NCBI GenBank assembly: GCA_025612375.1
Contig: JAAXKN010000008.1
Location: forward strand, 1 to 64,000
Length of the DNA stretch: 64,000 nt
Reading direction: 5' to 3'
Source: Ignavibacteria bacterium
Lineage (GTDB): Bacteria > Bacteroidota > Ignavibacteria > Ignavibacteriales > SURF-24
Shown here: piece after piece, positions 15,987 to 26,369 of the stretch
Position numbering within the stretch: the first letter of the stretch is position 1
Layout of the letters: each line of letters begins with the position of its first letter
Program-made: the position numbers and the translations under genes
Notes under the pieces: generated by a model
The model's input: the letters and a program-made list of their open reading frames with translations, nothing else
What the model was told of the DNA's origin: nothing
Databases searched by the model: none

Positions 15987-17495
15987 TCACTTTTCCAGCA
16001 GGGCAACATTTTCAATGTGATATGTGTGCGGGAACATATCCACCGGACGAACCTTCATCAGGCGGTAGCCTTCCTCGTTAAACATTTTTATGTCGCGCAC
16101 CTGGGTGGCCGGGTTGCAGCTGATGTAGACGATACGGTCAGGATCTAATGCTACAACGTCTTTAACCGTAACGGGATTCATGCCGCTTCTTGGCGGATCC
16201 AGTATCACAACGTCAGGAGAAGGGAGGCCCTTAATTTTTACAACGTCTAAAAACGAGCGGTTCAAATCTGCCGTAATAAACTTCACGTTGTCTATTTTAT
16301 TCATTTTTCTGTTTTCCTCGGCATCCTTTACAGCGGGCTCCACTGTCTCAAAAGCGTAGACTTTCTTTGCCGACTCTGAAACATAAATTGATATTGTGCC
16401 CGCACCTGAATACAGGTCGTATACAACGTCGTCTTTTGTAATTTTACCGAACTTAAGTCCCGTGTGATAGAGCTTTTCTGCCTGCAGTGTATTTGTCTGG
16501 AAGAATGAGTTTGCGCTTATTCTGAAATTATATTTTCCTATCGTGTCGTAAATATTTCCCGTTCCGAAGTATACTATCTCATAGTCGCCGACTGCAATCT
16601 GAGCCTTCTTTGTATTGATGTTATTTATTACAGTTGTCACTTCAGGAACCGCCTTCAGCAATCCTTCCGTATACTCCTTCATAAGAGAGTCATTTTCTTC
16701 TGAAGTCACCAGGTTCACCATGAGGTCAGAGGAGTGATGCGTTTTTCTTATTATGAGGTTCCTGAGGTAGCCCGAATGTGTCTTAGTTGAATATATCGTT
16801 GTGTTTCTTTTCTTAAAAAAGTCTCTTGTGAAATTAAGAATGCCGTTGCTTTCCTCCGACTGCAGGAGGCACTCATTTATGTCAAGGACCTTGTCGAATA
16901 TGTTCGGCAGGTGAAGTCCGAGTGCAAAATTCCGTTCCACGTTTTCATCACCCAGCTCATCTTTAGTAAGCCAGCGGCGCTCGGCAAACGAGTACTCCAT
17001 TTTGTTTCTGTAGAAGAATGTTTTTTCTGAAGGCAGTATCTCCTGGAATTCAAAATCATGGAAGCCTCCCAGGCGTTCAAAAATATCTTTAACCTGCTCC
17101 TGCTTGTATTTCAGCTGCGCCCCGTAGCTGAGGTCCTGCTGCTTGCAGCCGCCGCATACCCCGAAATATTTGCATGGCGCTTTTGTTCTTTCTTCAGAGG
17201 CGCTTAGGACTTCAACTGTTTTAGCTTCGGCATAGGACTTCTTAATCTTTGTTATCATGGCTTTCACCCTGTCACCCGGGTATGAGCCATGGACAAAGAT
17301 GACGTAGTTTTTCTGATCTTTATCTGATGTCAGTTCATCATAGTCGGCGTCAGAATTTATTTCGACTTCAACTTTTTTTTCTGTTCCCGGAACGATCAGG
17401 CTTTTTTCAACCTTTGCAATTCCTTTTCCTTCAAAAGCGTACTTTGAAATCTCCAGCTCTATTATATCACCTTTTTTCAATTCTTTTTTCTCCAC
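15987..17495 (-). CDS. rlmD: 23S rRNA (uracil-C5)-methyltransferase, RlmD-like
   Basis: This 502-residue protein is of the RumA/RlmD/TrmA family, which makes 5-methyluridine in 23S rRNA. The N-terminal TRAM domain (about 1-105) is followed by the [4Fe-4S] cysteine cluster CKYFGVCGGC. The SAM-binding domain contains DLYSGAGTISIYV, the substrate-binding DPPRSGM and the catalytic YISCNPAT motif. U1939 (RlmD) is the most likely target, but RlmCD-type or TrmA-type specificity cannot be excluded. The start is GTG. The gene follows a methyltransferase gene by 15 bp on the same strand and is probably co-transcribed with it. Confidence 0.9.
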   Translation of the reverse strand: MEKKELKKGDIIELEISKYAFEGKGIAKVEKSLIVPGTEKKVEVEINSDADYDELTSDKDQKNYVIFVHGSYPGDRVKAMITKIKKSYAEAKTVEVLSASEERTKAPCKYFGVCGGCKQQDLSYGAQLKYKQEQVKDIFERLGGFHDFEFQEILPSEKTFFYRNKMEYSFAERRWLTKDELGDENVERNFALGLHLPNIFDKVLDINECLLQSEESNGILNFTRDFFKKRNTTIYSTKTHSGYLRNLIIRKTHHSSDLMVNLVTSEENDSLMKEYTEGLLKAVPEVTTVINNINTKKAQIAVGDYEIVYFGTGNIYDTIGKYNFRISANSFFQTNTLQAEKLYHTGLKFGKITKDDVVYDLYSGAGTISIYVSESAKKVYAFETVEPAVKDAEENRKMNKIDNVKFITADLNRSFLDVVKIKGLPSPDVVILDPPRSGMNPVTVKDVVALDPDRIVYISCNPATQVRDIKMFNEEGYRLMKVRPVDMFPHTYHIENVALLEK

Positions 17496-17510
17496 TCTTC
17501 TGGTTCAATT

Positions 17511-18224
17511 TTATTTTTCGTTTTTTAATATCAGTACCTTAAAGCCGATGTGCCTGTCGCCGCCCTGTCTTAGATAGACGTTGGTTTCATGGCTCATTCT
17601 GTTGATCAGTTTCTTGTTGTAGCTTTTTTCCTGTTCTGTCATCAGGCTGACATTTTTCTTTAACTGTTCCTGTCCCATCAGGTAAAACTCTTTAAGCGAC
17701 CTGCTCATATCCGCACTTTTTACGACTTCAAAATTTTTTGATTTGTAGAAGTCTTCTATTTCATCCTGGTAGACAGGGGAGAGGTCCGAGCTTTTCCATA
17801 CGTCCTGCACAAAGCGCGGAGTGTCCTTTGAGAGTTTTACAATTTCACCCGCGCACAGATAGCCCCCGGGCTTAAGAATTCTTTTTATTTCCTTTAGTAT
17901 CTTTACTCTTGAAGATCCTGAAATTGACGCCTGCGCATAGACGAGGTCGAAGGAGTCGTCAGGGAAGTCCGTTGCCGAAAAAGACATTATACGCGCCTTT
18001 ATGCCTTCCAGATTTTTTATCTCCAGCTGCGCCTGTATCAGCGAGTCATAGTCTTCCACTATTAGTTCAACACTTTTTCCCGAATCATCCTGAATGAGCC
18101 TGGCAATTGTGCCGCTGCCCGAACCGAAAACGGCAGAGGCCATTCCTTCAATTGTTATTTCATTTTCAAGGAACCTCAACTGTTCGCCCGAACCAGGTAA
18201 GAATATTTTCTGTTTTACTGCCAT
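17511..18224 (-). CDS. Class I SAM-dependent methyltransferase
   Basis: This 237-residue Rossmann-fold methyltransferase has the glycine-rich motif I FGSGSGTIARL (about residues 33-43) and the post-II segment FPDDSFDLVYAQASI. IKRILKPGGYLCAGE follows it and is the motif III region of UbiE/Coq5-like small-molecule methyltransferases. The substrate is not evident. Its place 15 bp upstream of rlmD suggests joint expression but not a shared reaction. Confidence 0.8.
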   Translation of the reverse strand: MAVKQKIFLPGSGEQLRFLENEITIEGMASAVFGSGSGTIARLIQDDSGKSVELIVEDYDSLIQAQLEIKNLEGIKARIMSFSATDFPDDSFDLVYAQASISGSSRVKILKEIKRILKPGGYLCAGEIVKLSKDTPRFVQDVWKSSDLSPVYQDEIEDFYKSKNFEVVKSADMSRSLKEFYLMGQEQLKKNVSLMTEQEKSYNKKLINRMSHETNVYLRQGGDRHIGFKVLILKNEK

Positions 18225-18328
18225 TTTCGTTTTCCAAATTCAGATAAAAAATTTTCAAGAATTAAACATAACTAATTCCCGCCTGAAATTAACCATAAAA
18301 TTACAGGGAGGATTCCGGTTGCCCGGTA

Positions 18329-18364
18329 ATAAAAAGAGCGGACACATAGCCCGCTCTTTAATAA
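18329..18364 (-). terminator. Terminator of the mnmG-rsmG-murQ unit
   Basis: The arms AAAGAGCGG (18333-18341) and CCGCTCTTT (18351-18359) form a 9-bp stem. A-rich sequence on its left gives a T-run on the minus strand. It lies 24 bp past the murQ stop. Confidence 0.85.
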
Positions 18365-18388
18365 AATGTTTTACTTTTATAAAATAAA

Positions 18389-19318
18389 TTAAAACTTATC
18401 TTCAATAGCACGTCTTACAAATCCGTCGGCTTTTTCGAGCCTTATTTTAGCTTCCTCAGCTGTAACATTGGCCTTAAACATAACAAGAGCCGTCTTTACG
18501 TGTCCGCCTGCTTTCTGGAGGTATTCTGCGGCCTCATCGTAGCTGGCGCCTGTAATTGTCATTACAATTCTCTTTGAGCGTTCAACGAGTTTCTTGTTTG
18601 TCATCTGAAGGTCGATCATCATGTTCTCGTAAACCTTGCCCATGCGGACCATAGCTGTAGTAGTAAGCATGTTAAGAACAAGTTTCTGTGCTGTACCGCT
18701 TTTCATGCGTGTTGAGCCCATGATGACTTCGGGGCCAACGTAAGGGCACATGGCAACGTCAACTTCCTTGATGTTAAAATTCTCTCTCGGGTTGCAGGTT
18801 ACAAAGAGCGTTTTGGCTCCCAATTCCTTGGCTTTTTTTACGGCGCCGACAACATAAGGGGTTCTTCTGCTTGCTGCAATTCCGCAGACAACGTCTTTAT
18901 CTGTAACATTAGCTTTCAGGACGTCGTTGGCTCCGTTTTCCTCGTAGTCCTCAGCTCCTTCCTGTGCCCTGAACATGGCTTCTTTTCCGCCCGCAATAAA
19001 GCCGTCAATCATTCCAAAGGGTGTTCCGAAAGTAGGAGGGCATTCAGAGGCATCCACAACGCCAAGGCGGCCGCTTGTGCCTGCGCCGAAATACAAAAGT
19101 CTTCCGCCGTTTTTTAATGCTTTAACAATAATTTCAACTGCCTGCTCGATATAGGGTATTTCTTTTTCTACGGCAAGGGGCACCTGCTTATCTTCATTGT
19201 TAATAATTCTCAGGATCTCGCCGGTTGAACGGGCATCTATATCCATTGAATTCGGGTTTCTCTGTTCTGTTGTAAGGCTGGCAATTTCAGCAAACAACTT
19301 CTTGGTATCTGCACTCAT
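18389..19318 (-). CDS. murQ: N-acetylmuramic acid 6-phosphate etherase
   Basis: MurQ cleaves the lactyl ether of MurNAc-6-phosphate to give GlcNAc-6-phosphate and D-lactate in cell-wall recycling. The 309-residue protein has the N-terminal TEQRNPNSMDID segment and an SIS fold with LLYFGAGTSGRLGVVDASECPP. The conserved SSTRMKSGTAQK-type motif appears here as GSTRMKSGTAQKLVLNML. The gene overlaps rsmG by 4 bp (ATGA), so the two are translationally coupled, an unusual partner for an rRNA methyltransferase. Confidence 0.96.
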   Translation of the reverse strand: MSADTKKLFAEIASLTTEQRNPNSMDIDARSTGEILRIINNEDKQVPLAVEKEIPYIEQAVEIIVKALKNGGRLLYFGAGTSGRLGVVDASECPPTFGTPFGMIDGFIAGGKEAMFRAQEGAEDYEENGANDVLKANVTDKDVVCGIAASRRTPYVVGAVKKAKELGAKTLFVTCNPRENFNIKEVDVAMCPYVGPEVIMGSTRMKSGTAQKLVLNMLTTTAMVRMGKVYENMMIDLQMTNKKLVERSKRIVMTITGASYDEAAEYLQKAGGHVKTALVMFKANVTAEEAKIRLEKADGFVRRAIEDKF

Positions 19319-20007
19319 TTGTTCAATTCCAGTAAAATTAATTTTTTTTCTTTTTCGTTTCTGACATTAGTCGGTTTATAATTTAATTCAAAGACTGTCA
19401 GCTTTCTTATGTGCGGTTTGTACTTTAATTCCGCCGCCCTGATCTCCTCTTTAAGATCACCGCCTTTTAAGGAGGCAAGAATTGTTTTTTCCTTTATCAC
19501 AGGCATAGCGTATCTTAAAAGCATTGCAAGGGGCACTGTAGCGCGGCTTACAATCAGGTCGAAACAGCCTGTAAATTTTTCCGTAAATTCAGGAGCCTCA
19601 ACCCTGCTGTTTACAGCCGAGGCATTACTTAACTTAAGCTTGCTTATAAATTCCTGGACGGCATCGATCTTCTTTGTTGTAGAATCAACCATTACGCCCT
19701 TCATCATCGGGCGCATGATAGCCAGGGGGATGCCGGGAAATCCGCCCCCGGTGCCTATGTCCAGAAACCTTGTACATTTTTCCGGTATGAAGTGCGAAAT
19801 AAATGCCGAGATAAAAACGTGGTTTTCGACTACCGAAGCAGTATCCTTTCTTGATATCAGGTTTACCGCCTGATTTTTTTCAACTACCAGACTGGCATAC
19901 ATTGATAAGCGTTCTAACTGATAAGGATCAGCATTCAGGCCATTATCCCGGAAAAAGGAGCTTAATTGGTTATAATACAGCTCTTGATTTTCCACTGAAC
20001 TCCACAA
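19315..20007 (-). CDS. rsmG: 16S rRNA (guanine-N7)-methyltransferase
   Basis: RsmG (GidB) methylates G527 of 16S rRNA. The 230-residue protein shows NLISRKD near the N-terminus, the SAM site FLDIGTGGGFPGIPLAI and VNSRVEAP, with SRATVPL at the C-terminal side. The start is TTG, 9 bp after the mnmG stop. The order mnmE-mnmG-rsmG is common near bacterial origins. Loss of RsmG gives low-level streptomycin resistance in other bacteria. Confidence 0.95.
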   Translation of the reverse strand: MWSSVENQELYYNQLSSFFRDNGLNADPYQLERLSMYASLVVEKNQAVNLISRKDTASVVENHVFISAFISHFIPEKCTRFLDIGTGGGFPGIPLAIMRPMMKGVMVDSTTKKIDAVQEFISKLKLSNASAVNSRVEAPEFTEKFTGCFDLIVSRATVPLAMLLRYAMPVIKEKTILASLKGGDLKEEIRAAELKYKPHIRKLTVFELNYKPTNVRNEKEKKLILLELNK

Positions 20008-20016
20008 CTTTAAAAA

Positions 20017-21894
20017 TTAATGCCTCAAATATACTAATAAAATAGAAATATCTGAAGGGGTTACTCCTGAAATTCTGGAGGCCTGGCCTATTGAACGCGG
20101 CTTTACACGGCTCAGCTTCTCCCGTCCCTCGGAAGAAAGTGATTTTATTTGTAAATAATTAAAGTTTAAAGGAATTTGCATCTCCTCATACCGCTCCAGC
20201 TTTTCAACCAGTTCCTGCTGGCGCTTTATGTAGCCCTCGTACTTAAGCTCAATTTCCACCTGCTCTAATGCCGCGGGGTTATTCAGCAGTTCACCGATGC
20301 CGTTACGTTTTTCTTCCTCAACCAGCTCCAGAATCTCCTGAAGCTTCAGTTCAGGACGCTTGCAGAGCTTTGCAATTGTTTCTGTGGATTCAATAGGATC
20401 TGTATTCAGTTTTTCCAGGTAAGGGTTTACAACTTTTGCGTGGAGCTTGAATTCCCTGAGAAAATCCATATTTTTATTTATCAAAGCCTCGCGTTTTTTC
20501 ATTTCGCTTAAGGTCTCATCGGGTATCAGTCCTAACCTGGCGCCATATTCAAGCAGGCGCCTGTCGGCGTTATCCTGCCTTAAGAGAAGCCTGTGCTCGG
20601 CGCGCGAGGTAAACATGCGGTAGGGCTCCTCTGTGGACTTGGTTACGAGGTCATCAATCAGAACTCCTATATAAGCCTCGCTTCTTTTGAGAGTGAACTC
20701 TCCTTCGCCCTTAATTTTAAGTGCAGCGTTAATTCCTGCTATAAGACCCTGCGCCGCGGCTTCCTCATAGCCCGAAGTGCCGTTGATCTGCCCGGCAAAG
20801 TAGAGCCCTTCAACAAGCTTTGTCTCAAGCGTCAGGTCCACCTGGTAGGGTGGGAAGTAGTCGTATTCCACAGCATAGCCCGGGCGCACCATTTCAGCTT
20901 CCTCCAGCCCCTTAACCGAGTGAATTGCTTCTAACTGGATCTCCTCAGGCAGGGAAGTGGAGAATCCGTTTACATAAATGAGGTCGCTGTCAAGTCCTTC
21001 CGGCTCCAGGAAAAGGTGGTGTGAATTCCTTTCCTTGAATCTCACTATTTTATCCTCTATGGAAGGGCAGTACCTGGGACCCACGCCGTGGATGACACCT
21101 GTAAAAAGAGGGGAACGCGAGAAACCTTTTTCCAGAATCTTATGTGTGCCTTCATGGGTGTTTGTTATGTGGCAGCTTACCTGCGGAAGCCTGGGGAATG
21201 ATGCCAGGTCCGTTCTTAAGGAGAACGGCTTCGGCACTTCATCTCCCGGCTGCTCGGAAAGAATGCTGTAGTTAATGGAGCTCTTAAGGAGTCTTGGGGG
21301 TGTTCCGGTTTTTAAGCGTCCTGCCTTAAAGCCTAGCTTAATCATGCTCTCGGTTAGTCCCGCGGCAGGTTTTTCACCAAAGCGCCCGCCGCTGGTTGAG
21401 GTAAGTCCCGTATGCATGAGGCCGTTTAAGAATGTACCCGAGCATATTACGAGAGCCCGGCAGGCGATCTCTTCACCTTTTCCGGTGATGACTCCTGTCA
21501 TCTTATTATTTTCCGTCAGAGCCTCAACTACGGTATCTTCCACTATGGTAATTCCGGGTATGGAAGTAATCACCCTGCAGGCTTCCTCCGAATAGAGCTT
21601 ACGGTCTGACTGGCACCTGTGAGCCCAGACGGCCGGACCCTTGGAGAGGTTAAGTGTACGGAACTGAATTCCTGTCCTGTCAGCTATTAAGCCCATGACG
21701 CCTCCCAGGGCATCTATCTCATGCACCAGGTGCCCCTTGGCACTTCCTCCTATTGCAGGGTTGCAGGACATTCGTCCCATGGCATACCTGTCCATGGTGA
21801 GAAGCCCCACCTCAAGACCCATGTTTGCCCCTGCGGCTGCGGCTTCCACGCCTGCGTGACCACCGCCAACAACAATTATATCAAATTTTCTCAA
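20017..21894 (-). CDS. mnmG: tRNA uridine 5-carboxymethylaminomethyl modification enzyme, FAD subunit
   Basis: MnmG (GidA) works with MnmE to install the cmnm5 group on U34 of tRNAs. The 625-residue protein begins with the FAD-binding [18 protein letters not shown]. It carries the GidA signatures [20 protein letters not shown] and [16 protein letters not shown], and ends in the helical MnmE-binding domain (about 540-625). The start is TTG without a clear ribosome-binding site. A parS site lies 18 bp upstream of it, inside the leader. Length is standard for the family. Confidence 0.97.
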   Translation of the reverse strand: MRKFDIIVVGGGHAGVEAAAAGANMGLEVGLLTMDRYAMGRMSCNPAIGGSAKGHLVHEIDALGGVMGLIADRTGIQFRTLNLSKGPAVWAHRCQSDRKLYSEEACRVITSIPGITIVEDTVVEALTENNKMTGVITGKGEEIACRALVICSGTFLNGLMHTGLTSTSGGRFGEKPAAGLTESMIKLGFKAGRLKTGTPPRLLKSSINYSILSEQPGDEVPKPFSLRTDLASFPRLPQVSCHITNTHEGTHKILEKGFSRSPLFTGVIHGVGPRYCPSIEDKIVRFKERNSHHLFLEPEGLDSDLIYVNGFSTSLPEEIQLEAIHSVKGLEEAEMVRPGYAVEYDYFPPYQVDLTLETKLVEGLYFAGQINGTSGYEEAAAQGLIAGINAALKIKGEGEFTLKRSEAYIGVLIDDLVTKSTEEPYRMFTSRAEHRLLLRQDNADRRLLEYGARLGLIPDETLSEMKKREALINKNMDFLREFKLHAKVVNPYLEKLNTDPIESTETIAKLCKRPELKLQEILELVEEEKRNGIGELLNNPAALEQVEIELKYEGYIKRQQELVEKLERYEEMQIPLNFNYLQIKSLSSEGREKLSRVKPRSIGQASRISGVTPSDISILLVYLRH

Positions 21895-21911
21895 AAATTA
21901 GTCCTTTTTGA

Positions 21912-21927
21912 TGTTTCACGTGAAACA
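21912..21927. other. parS site (chromosome segregation)
   Basis: TGTTTCACGTGAAACA is a perfect 16-bp palindrome that matches the bacterial parS consensus bound by ParB/Spo0J. It lies between mnmE and mnmG, about 14 kb from dnaA. parA and parB themselves are not in this window. Confidence 0.9.
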
Positions 21928-22006
21928 TTAGTTCTATAGAAACGTTATTCATCTGAAAAAGTTCTTCTGCATAATACACCATGGAAAGATGCTTCCTCCC
22001 CGGGAA

Positions 22007-23368
22007 TTATTTTCCTATGCAGAACTTTGAAAATAGATTATTAAGAATATCTTCCGTGGTAACTTTACCTATAATTTCCCCAAGACTGGTCTCGGCCTTT
22101 CTAAGGTCCACGGAAACAAACTCGCCGCTCAGGTTTTCCTTTAAGGATTCCTTTGCCGCAAGGAGGCTTTCTGCGGCATCTTCAAGCGCCTTATAGTGCC
22201 TCATGTTGGAAACAACGGCAGCGTTTTCCGTGTAGACTTCTGTGCCTATGGCCCTTTCCTTCATCAGGCGGAGGAGTTCATGGATCCCTTCACCTGTTTT
22301 TGAGGAAATAAAAACGTCTGCCTTAGGACCCTTACCAGGGTAGAGATCAACCTTATTGGTGACCCGTATAATCCTTTTATCTTCCGTTATAGTCCCGAGC
22401 TCCGAATAAAGATCTTCTGAAAATCCTGATTCCTCGTCACTGAGGAAAAGCACAAAGTCGGCATCCTTTACGGCCTGACGGCTCCGTCTTACACCTTCTT
22501 TTTCTATTACATCTTCTGTCAGGCGGATGCCGGCAGTATCTGAGAGCCTGAACAAAATTCCTTCGACAAAAATTTCCTCGCTTATAACATCCCTGGTCGT
22601 ACCCGGAATCTCGCTTACTATGGCGCGGGATTCCTTAAGGAGGTAGTTAAGCAGGGAGGACTTTCCCACGTTAGGCTTTCCAACAAGCGCGACATTAATG
22701 CCGTCCCTGATTACCTTGCCGAAAGAATAAGTGCCAAGGAGTTTCCTGATCTCAAGCACAATCTCATCGATCTTCTTAATGATCTGGCTCGTGTTCATGA
22801 ACTGGATATCTTCTTCGGCAAAGTCGAGCTCAAGCTCGATCAGGGAAGAAATGTTAAGAAGGGAAGTCCTGATGAGTTCCACCCTGGAGGAGAGTATGCC
22901 ATCTAACTGGTTGCGAGCACCCCTTAGGGCGGCATCGGTCCTGGAGTTAATAACATCGGCTACGGCCTCAGCCTGCGCCAGGTCAATTCTTCCGTTTAAG
23001 AAAGCTCTCTTTGTAAACTCTCCCGGTTCAGCAAGCCTTATGCCCTGGTGCAGGAGGGCTTCAACAATGCGGCTTGCAACAAGGGGACTTCCGTGTGAAC
23101 TTATCTCCACACTGTCTTCACCTGTATAGGAATTTGGGCTGCGGAAGACTGAGATGAGCACGTCATCAATCGCTTCACCCCTGGAGTCCACAACTTTGCC
23201 GTAATGGATCGTGTGGGATGGGGAGCCTGAAACAGGCTTTTTACCCTGAAAAACCTTGTCGGCAATTTCAAAGCTTTTAGCTCCGCTAACCCTTATAACC
23301 GCAATGGCGCCAACACCCATCGGGGTTGCAATTGCGGTAATAGTGTCTTCATTCAAGTTATTTAACAT
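22007..23368 (-). CDS. mnmE: tRNA modification GTPase
   Basis: MnmE (TrmE/ThdF) is the GTPase partner of MnmG in tRNA U34 modification. The 453-residue protein has an N-terminal tetrahydrofolate-binding domain (about 1-120) with GVGAIAVIRVSG. A helical domain surrounds the inserted G domain, which has VGKPNVGKSSLLNYL (G1), PGTTRDV (G2), LSDTAGIR (G3) and TNKVD (G4). The C-terminal catalytic motif FCIGK supplies the conserved Cys. The gene is flanked on each side by a parS site. Confidence 0.97.
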   Translation of the reverse strand: MLNNLNEDTITAIATPMGVGAIAVIRVSGAKSFEIADKVFQGKKPVSGSPSHTIHYGKVVDSRGEAIDDVLISVFRSPNSYTGEDSVEISSHGSPLVASRIVEALLHQGIRLAEPGEFTKRAFLNGRIDLAQAEAVADVINSRTDAALRGARNQLDGILSSRVELIRTSLLNISSLIELELDFAEEDIQFMNTSQIIKKIDEIVLEIRKLLGTYSFGKVIRDGINVALVGKPNVGKSSLLNYLLKESRAIVSEIPGTTRDVISEEIFVEGILFRLSDTAGIRLTEDVIEKEGVRRSRQAVKDADFVLFLSDEESGFSEDLYSELGTITEDKRIIRVTNKVDLYPGKGPKADVFISSKTGEGIHELLRLMKERAIGTEVYTENAAVVSNMRHYKALEDAAESLLAAKESLKENLSGEFVSVDLRKAETSLGEIIGKVTTEDILNNLFSKFCIGK

Positions 23369-23447
23369 AGGTATTAAAATTAAAGATAAGGGCGTATAAA
23401 CTCAACGCTAATTTTACCCCATGTCCTTTATTTCACGGGTTTTTAAA

Positions 23448-23463
23448 TGTTTCACGTGAAACA
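23448..23463. other. Second parS site
   Basis: A second perfect TGTTTCACGTGAAACA lies 80 bp upstream of mnmE, 1.5 kb from the first. It falls in the divergent mnmE-clpB intergenic region. Confidence 0.9.
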
Positions 23464-23663
23464 TTTTTCTTTAGTTTTATATATTTTTTACTTTTCTAAA
23501 TCTTGCCGGGACAAAAGGACAGGGATTTATTTAAGCCGAAATTTTGTTCTTATTATTAGAAATTAAAAATACAATGAGCACACGGCAACATACGGAAACT
23601 CATTGATTTTATTTTGGTATAATAGTTAATTTATTTATTGAAATAAGAGCGGATAAAAAAATT

Positions 23664-26300
23664 ATGGCATTTAATTTTAGTAAACTGACAGTTAAGGCGC
23701 AGGAGATAATCCAGAACGCGCTTGAGATCGCTCAGAATTACAATAATCAAATTATTGAACCTGAGCATCTGCTTGCTGCAATGATTCAGGATGAATCAGG
23801 CATTGCAGTATCCTTCATGCGTAAAGCAGAAGTAAACATAAATCACCTTAAGCTTAAGGTAAATGAGCTCCTTGAAAAACTTCCTAAAGTTTCCGGCGCC
23901 GGCGCCGGGAACCAGCAGATTTCAGGGCAGACGGCACGCCTCCTCGATCAGGCGGCTGAAGAAGCAAAGAACTTAAAAGATGAATTTGTTTCAACCGAAC
24001 ACCTCCTTCTTGCACTTGTTGACGGCGACGGCAAGGCAGGGCAGCTATTGCGCGATTACGGCGTTAACCACGACACGCTTCTTGCAGCCTTAAAAGATAT
24101 CAGGGGAAACCAGAGGGTTACATCACAGAACCCCGAGGACACATACCAGGCGCTGACAAAATATGCACGCAATCTGAACGACCTTGCAAGATCAGGAAAA
24201 CTGGATCCCGTTATAGGGCGCGACGAGGAGATAAGACGGGTACTTCAGGTCTTGTCGCGCAGGACTAAAAATAACCCTGTGCTGATAGGGGATCCCGGTG
24301 TGGGTAAAACTGCAATAGCCGAAGGCATTGCACACAGAATTGTGAGCGGCGACGTACCTGAAAATCTTAAGACTAAAAAAATCATGGCCCTCGACTTAGG
24401 AGCACTCGTTGCAGGTACACAATTCCGCGGGCAGTTTGAGGAAAGGCTTAAAGCTGTAATAAAAGAAGTACAGGATTCGAATGGTGAAATAATACTATTT
24501 ATTGATGAGCTCCATACGCTTGTTGGAGCAGGCGCAGTGCAGGGATCAATGGATGCGGCAAACATACTTAAGCCCGCACTTGCAAGAGGAGAGCTTCATG
24601 CAATAGGAGCAACAACTCTGAATGAATATAAAAAGTACATCGAAAAAGATGCAGCTTTGGAAAGACGCTTCCAGCCTGTGCTTGTTGGTGAGCCGTCAGA
24701 GGAAGACGCGATATCAATATTAAGAGGACTCAAGGAACGCTACGAAGTCCACCACGGCGTAAGAATAACCGACGCCGCAATTGTAGCTGCAGTACAGCTT
24801 TCAAACAGGTATATAACAGACCGCTTCCTGCCCGATAAGGCAATTGACCTGATTGATGAAGCGGCTTCAAAACTCAGAATTGAAATTGATTCAATGCCAG
24901 AAGAACTTGATAATGTTGAACGCAAAATCAAGCAGCTTGAAATTGAAAAGGTGGCCCTGGAAAGGGAAAAAGATGAAGAGTCATCGCGCAGAATATCAGA
25001 CATTAACCGCGAAATGAGCGGGCTTACAGAAGAAAGAAATAATCTTAAAAGCCACTGGCAGTTAGAGAAAGATAAGATTCAGCAGATACAGAAAATGAAG
25101 AGCGAGATTGAAAACGCAAAGCTTCAGGCCGAACAATACGAGCGCGAAAGCGATCTGGGAAAAGTTGCAGAACTAAGATACGGCACAATTGCAAGCCTTG
25201 AGAAAAAATTAAAACAGGAATCGGCACAGCTCTCGGAAATCCAGCACCAGCACAAAATGCTGAAGGAGGAAGTTGAACCCGAAGACATCGCAGAAGTAGT
25301 AGCCAAGTGGACAGGCATACCTGTTCAGCGCATGCTTGAAAGTGAAAGGAGCAAGCTCCTCAGAATGGAAGATGAACTCCACAGGAGAGTAGTGGGGCAG
25401 GAAGCTGCCGTCATTGCTGTTGCAAACGCCATCAGGCGTTCACGCACAGGACTGCAGGACGTTAACCGCCCAATAGGATCGTTTATATTCCTCGGCACAA
25501 CAGGCGTCGGGAAAACCGAACTTGCAAGAGCTCTAGCTGAATTCTTGTTCGACGACGAGCACGCAATGGTAAGAATTGACATGTCGGAATATATGGAGAA
25601 GTTCTCGGTCTCAAGACTTATTGGTGCACCTCCGGGATATGTGGGATACGAAGAAGGAGGACAGCTTACTGAGGCCGTAAGAAGACGTCCATACTCTGTA
25701 ATACTTCTGGACGAAATTGAAAAAGCGCATCCTGATGTGTTTAATATTCTTCTTCAGGTCTTAGATGACGGACGCCTTACAGACAACCAGGGAAGAACAG
25801 TCAACTTCAAGAATACAATTATCATCATGACTTCAAACCTTGGAAGCCATTTGATACAGGAAAAACTGGAGACGATGACGGAAGAGAATGCGTCGTATGT
25901 GCTGGATGACCTGAGGGTAAAACTTGTGGACATGCTGAGAAAAACCATAAGGCCGGAGTTCTTAAACCGTATTGATGAAGTAGTACTATTTAAGCCGCTG
26001 CTTAAACCGGAGCTCCGCCGGATTGTAGACATACAGCTTGAAAAGGTAGACAAGATGCTCCATGATAAAGACATTCACATTACTGTTGACGATGAAGCAA
26101 AAGACTGGCTTTCTACAATAGGCTACGACGTCACCTACGGCGCAAGGCCTCTTAAAAGGACGATACAGAATTACCTTATCAATCCTCTTTCCACGCAGCT
26201 GCTAATGGGAACCTTCCAGGCGGGGGATACAATTGGGGTAACCTTGGGAGACAGAGGCAAACTGGAATTCCACAAACAGGAACCGGTAAAAGAGGTATAA
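23664..26300 (+). CDS. clpB: ATP-dependent disaggregase ClpB
   Basis: ClpB is the hexameric AAA+ chaperone that rescues aggregated proteins with DnaK. The 878-residue protein has the Clp_N repeats (about 1-150) and AAA-1 with Walker [14 protein letters not shown] near 210. The coiled-coil M-domain (about 410-530) distinguishes ClpB from ClpA/ClpC. AAA-2 has Walker [14 protein letters not shown] near 612, Walker [12 protein letters not shown] and the D2 C-terminal domain. The protein has the expected full length. No CIRCE or other heat-shock operator was recognised in the 295-bp upstream region. It ends at a strong bidirectional terminator. Confidence 0.97.
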   Translation: MAFNFSKLTVKAQEIIQNALEIAQNYNNQIIEPEHLLAAMIQDESGIAVSFMRKAEVNINHLKLKVNELLEKLPKVSGAGAGNQQISGQTARLLDQAAEEAKNLKDEFVSTEHLLLALVDGDGKAGQLLRDYGVNHDTLLAALKDIRGNQRVTSQNPEDTYQALTKYARNLNDLARSGKLDPVIGRDEEIRRVLQVLSRRTKNNPVLIGDPGVGKTAIAEGIAHRIVSGDVPENLKTKKIMALDLGALVAGTQFRGQFEERLKAVIKEVQDSNGEIILFIDELHTLVGAGAVQGSMDAANILKPALARGELHAIGATTLNEYKKYIEKDAALERRFQPVLVGEPSEEDAISILRGLKERYEVHHGVRITDAAIVAAVQLSNRYITDRFLPDKAIDLIDEAASKLRIEIDSMPEELDNVERKIKQLEIEKVALEREKDEESSRRISDINREMSGLTEERNNLKSHWQLEKDKIQQIQKMKSEIENAKLQAEQYERESDLGKVAELRYGTIASLEKKLKQESAQLSEIQHQHKMLKEEVEPEDIAEVVAKWTGIPVQRMLESERSKLLRMEDELHRRVVGQEAAVIAVANAIRRSRTGLQDVNRPIGSFIFLGTTGVGKTELARALAEFLFDDEHAMVRIDMSEYMEKFSVSRLIGAPPGYVGYEEGGQLTEAVRRRPYSVILLDEIEKAHPDVFNILLQVLDDGRLTDNQGRTVNFKNTIIIMTSNLGSHLIQEKLETMTEENASYVLDDLRVKLVDMLRKTIRPEFLNRIDEVVLFKPLLKPELRRIVDIQLEKVDKMLHDKDIHITVDDEAKDWLSTIGYDVTYGARPLKRTIQNYLINPLSTQLLMGTFQAGDTIGVTLGDRGKLEFHKQEPVKEV

Positions 26301-26310
26301 TATAATCAAC

Positions 26311-26342
26311 AAAAAGGCCGCTAACTTAAGCGGCCTTTTTTA
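26311..26342. terminator. Terminator between clpB and the VUT gene
   Basis: The arms AAAAAGGCCGCT (26311-26322) and AGCGGCCTTTTT (26329-26340) are perfectly complementary with T-runs on both strands. They serve the convergent clpB and VUT genes. Confidence 0.93.
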
Positions 26343-26369
26343 ATACAGAATATTTTAACCTAAATATAT

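Noticed and set aside
23464-23663. CIRCE or HAIR heat-shock operator upstream of clpB
   Set aside because: No TTAGCACTC-type inverted repeat is present; the only strong palindrome in the region is the parS site.
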